Below, piece after piece: positions 45,945-46,634 of a DNA stretch of 46,634 nucleotides. Position numbers and translations under genes: made by a program. Within the stretch, counting starts at the first letter, position 1. The number at the start of each line of letters is the position of its first letter. Below the pieces are notes generated by a model that saw only the letters and a program-made list of their open reading frames with translations, was not told the DNA's origin and ran no database searches. Origin of the DNA: Herpetosiphon geysericola (GTDB lineage Bacteria; Chloroflexota; Chloroflexia; Chloroflexales; Herpetosiphonaceae). The DNA lies in NCBI RefSeq assembly GCF_001306135.1, contig NZ_LGKP01000014.1:1-46634 (forward strand). Reading direction: 5' to 3'.

Positions 45945-46593
45945 TGAAGCAGCACCGCTGGTGGTTCATTTCTATAAAACAGCGACGATTCTTGAGCGTA
46001 ATGATGGATTGGTTCAGCAGGTCTATCCAGTTAATATTGAATCGCTCCACGCCCTGCTTGGCAATATTCCACGATCAACAGGTATTCTTCCCGAGCATGT
46101 GATTGCAATGGGCCGCCATGATGGCCGCGACTTGATTATCAAATATGTTCCACCAAAGCGCCGGAATTTGATCACCACTGAGAGCAATAAACCCAAACCG
46201 ATTTCGATTGTGACACCGCCACTAGTGTGGAGTGGATGCGGAACCGTCTATCGAATCTATGCACTCAATAGCACAGCCTGGCCAAACGAAAATACGATGC
46301 TCTATCATTCGCCATTTCCTAATGTCTATAGCAATGGCACGATTTGCTGGGGCGATACGGGGAATGCACTCCAAGCAGCGAATAGAACAATCGACACAAT
46401 GCTTGATCGCTTTTTTACGAGCGTCTTTGCATCGCACCTCAATAACTCTCGTTCTCGCTCGAATCCGGGTTCAGTCGTGAAATTTTGGGAAACCATTACC
46501 AATGACGATGCTTATCCTCTTGGTGATTTACTTCCTGCAAACATTCGGCTGATCGAACTGCTGGAGGGTGAGGGCTATGCAAACACTCGCTAA
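45856..46593 (+). CDS. PRTRC system protein B, E2-like conjugating enzyme
   Basis: A 245-residue protein. The active-site region HSPFPNVYSNGTICWGD (151-167) matches the PRTRC B and E2-type layout (HPN-x-n-G-x-IC), with Cys164 as the catalytic thiol candidate. The region before it (GCGTVYRIYAL, WPNENTMLYHSPF) fits the strands before an E2 active site. The start ATG 45856 has AGAGGA eight bases upstream, and the ORF could be read longer (from 45769) without support. It overlaps F at the front and A at the back (its stop at 46591-46593 equals 84-86 at the left end). Confidence 0.82.
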   Translation: MQKNSLQKPINGLETPNPTQSQSLAFHLTDEAAPLVVHFYKTATILERNDGLVQQVYPVNIESLHALLGNIPRSTGILPEHVIAMGRHDGRDLIIKYVPPKRRNLITTESNKPKPISIVTPPLVWSGCGTVYRIYALNSTAWPNENTMLYHSPFPNVYSNGTICWGDTGNALQAANRTIDTMLDRFFTSVFASHLNNSRSRSNPGSVVKFWETITNDDAYPLGDLLPANIRLIELLEGEGYANTR

Positions 46594-46634
46594 CCTTGTT
46601 CGTCACTACATCGCAGCGGCTGATCAGCCGCTGC
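46508..46634. repeat. Terminal direct repeat, right copy
   Basis: Identical to 1-127. It shows that the molecule closes on itself and that PRTRC genes B and A join across the ends. Confidence 0.9.
46577..46634 (+). CDS. Start of PRTRC protein A, repeated copy
   Basis: These 58 bases are the same as 70-127, the first part of the JAMM gene. It is not a separate gene; it appears twice only because of the terminal overlap. Confidence 0.85.
   Translation, partial: MQTLANLVRHYIAAADQPL

Noticed and set aside
1-46634. tRNA genes, rRNA, CRISPR arrays, insertion sequences
   Set aside because: I looked for tRNA-like T-loops, regularly spaced repeats with unique spacers and transposase motifs and saw none. 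A covariance-model search would be needed to be sure about tRNAs.

Overview
The window is one complete circular phage-type genome, linearised inside a gene. The last 127 bases (46508-46634) repeat the first 127 exactly, so the unit is 46,507 bp and the operon that runs off the right end continues at position 1. The gene content is that of a long-tailed siphovirus with an HK97-type head (terminase, portal-MuF fusion, protease, capsid, connectors, 1,675-residue tape measure, baseplate). It also carries plasmid functions: DnaB helicase, an iteron-bearing replication initiator, a ParM-type actin, a ParB-related protein and an FtsK/HerA-like ATPase. I found no integrase, recombinase, tRNA or CRISPR array. 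The most economical reading is a phage-plasmid, a temperate phage whose prophage is a segregating circular replicon. The host cannot be fixed from sequence alone. Intermediate GC, strong AGGAGG ribosome sites, an LLH-type holin and an amidase-SH3b endolysin suggest a monoderm-like envelope; a filamentous Chloroflexota host such as Herpetosiphon is only a guess.

Layout. (1) 38815-46507 continuing through 1-5225, rightward early operon: small proteins, a set of C2HC zinc-finger proteins, an AAA ATPase, a MazG-like protein, then a PRTRC cassette in the order C - unknown - F - B - A - ThiF - ParB, followed by a DnaQ-type exonuclease and a HAD phosphatase. (2) 5226-6083, non-coding: iterons and large inverted repeats. 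(3) 6084-6575, an AT-rich pair of paralogous small genes between terminators. (4) 6890-9249, promoter, attenuator-like hairpin and lysis cassette. (5) 9319-29140, packaging, head and tail genes ending in a 17-bp stem-loop. (6) 29141-29922, non-coding except for one 47-residue membrane protein, with five 11-bp repeats (candidate centromere). (7) 29923-37431, leftward operon(s): unknown genes, FtsK/HerA-like ATPase, membrane protein, ParR-like protein, ParM, three small genes, DnaB, initiator. (8) 37432-38814, control region with two HTH regulators, two candidate small RNAs and a perfectly symmetrical divergent promoter.

How it may work. The control region at 38.1-38.8 kb would set the choice between the leftward replication/partition block and the rightward early block. 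The PRTRC genes encode every part of a minimal ubiquitin-like conjugation pathway: a Ubl-like protein (C), an E2-like protein with a catalytic Cys (B), an E1/ThiF-like activator and a JAMM protease (A). They sit directly beside a ParB-like protein, while a ParM relative is encoded in the opposite operon. A bacterial ubiquitin-like system built into a phage-plasmid's own maintenance module is the most interesting content here. Recurrent short DNA elements overlay this plan: six copies of a 21-bp palindrome each just 3' of a stop codon, four copies of a ~50-bp element, and a CATCCATGCAT motif inside protein linkers.
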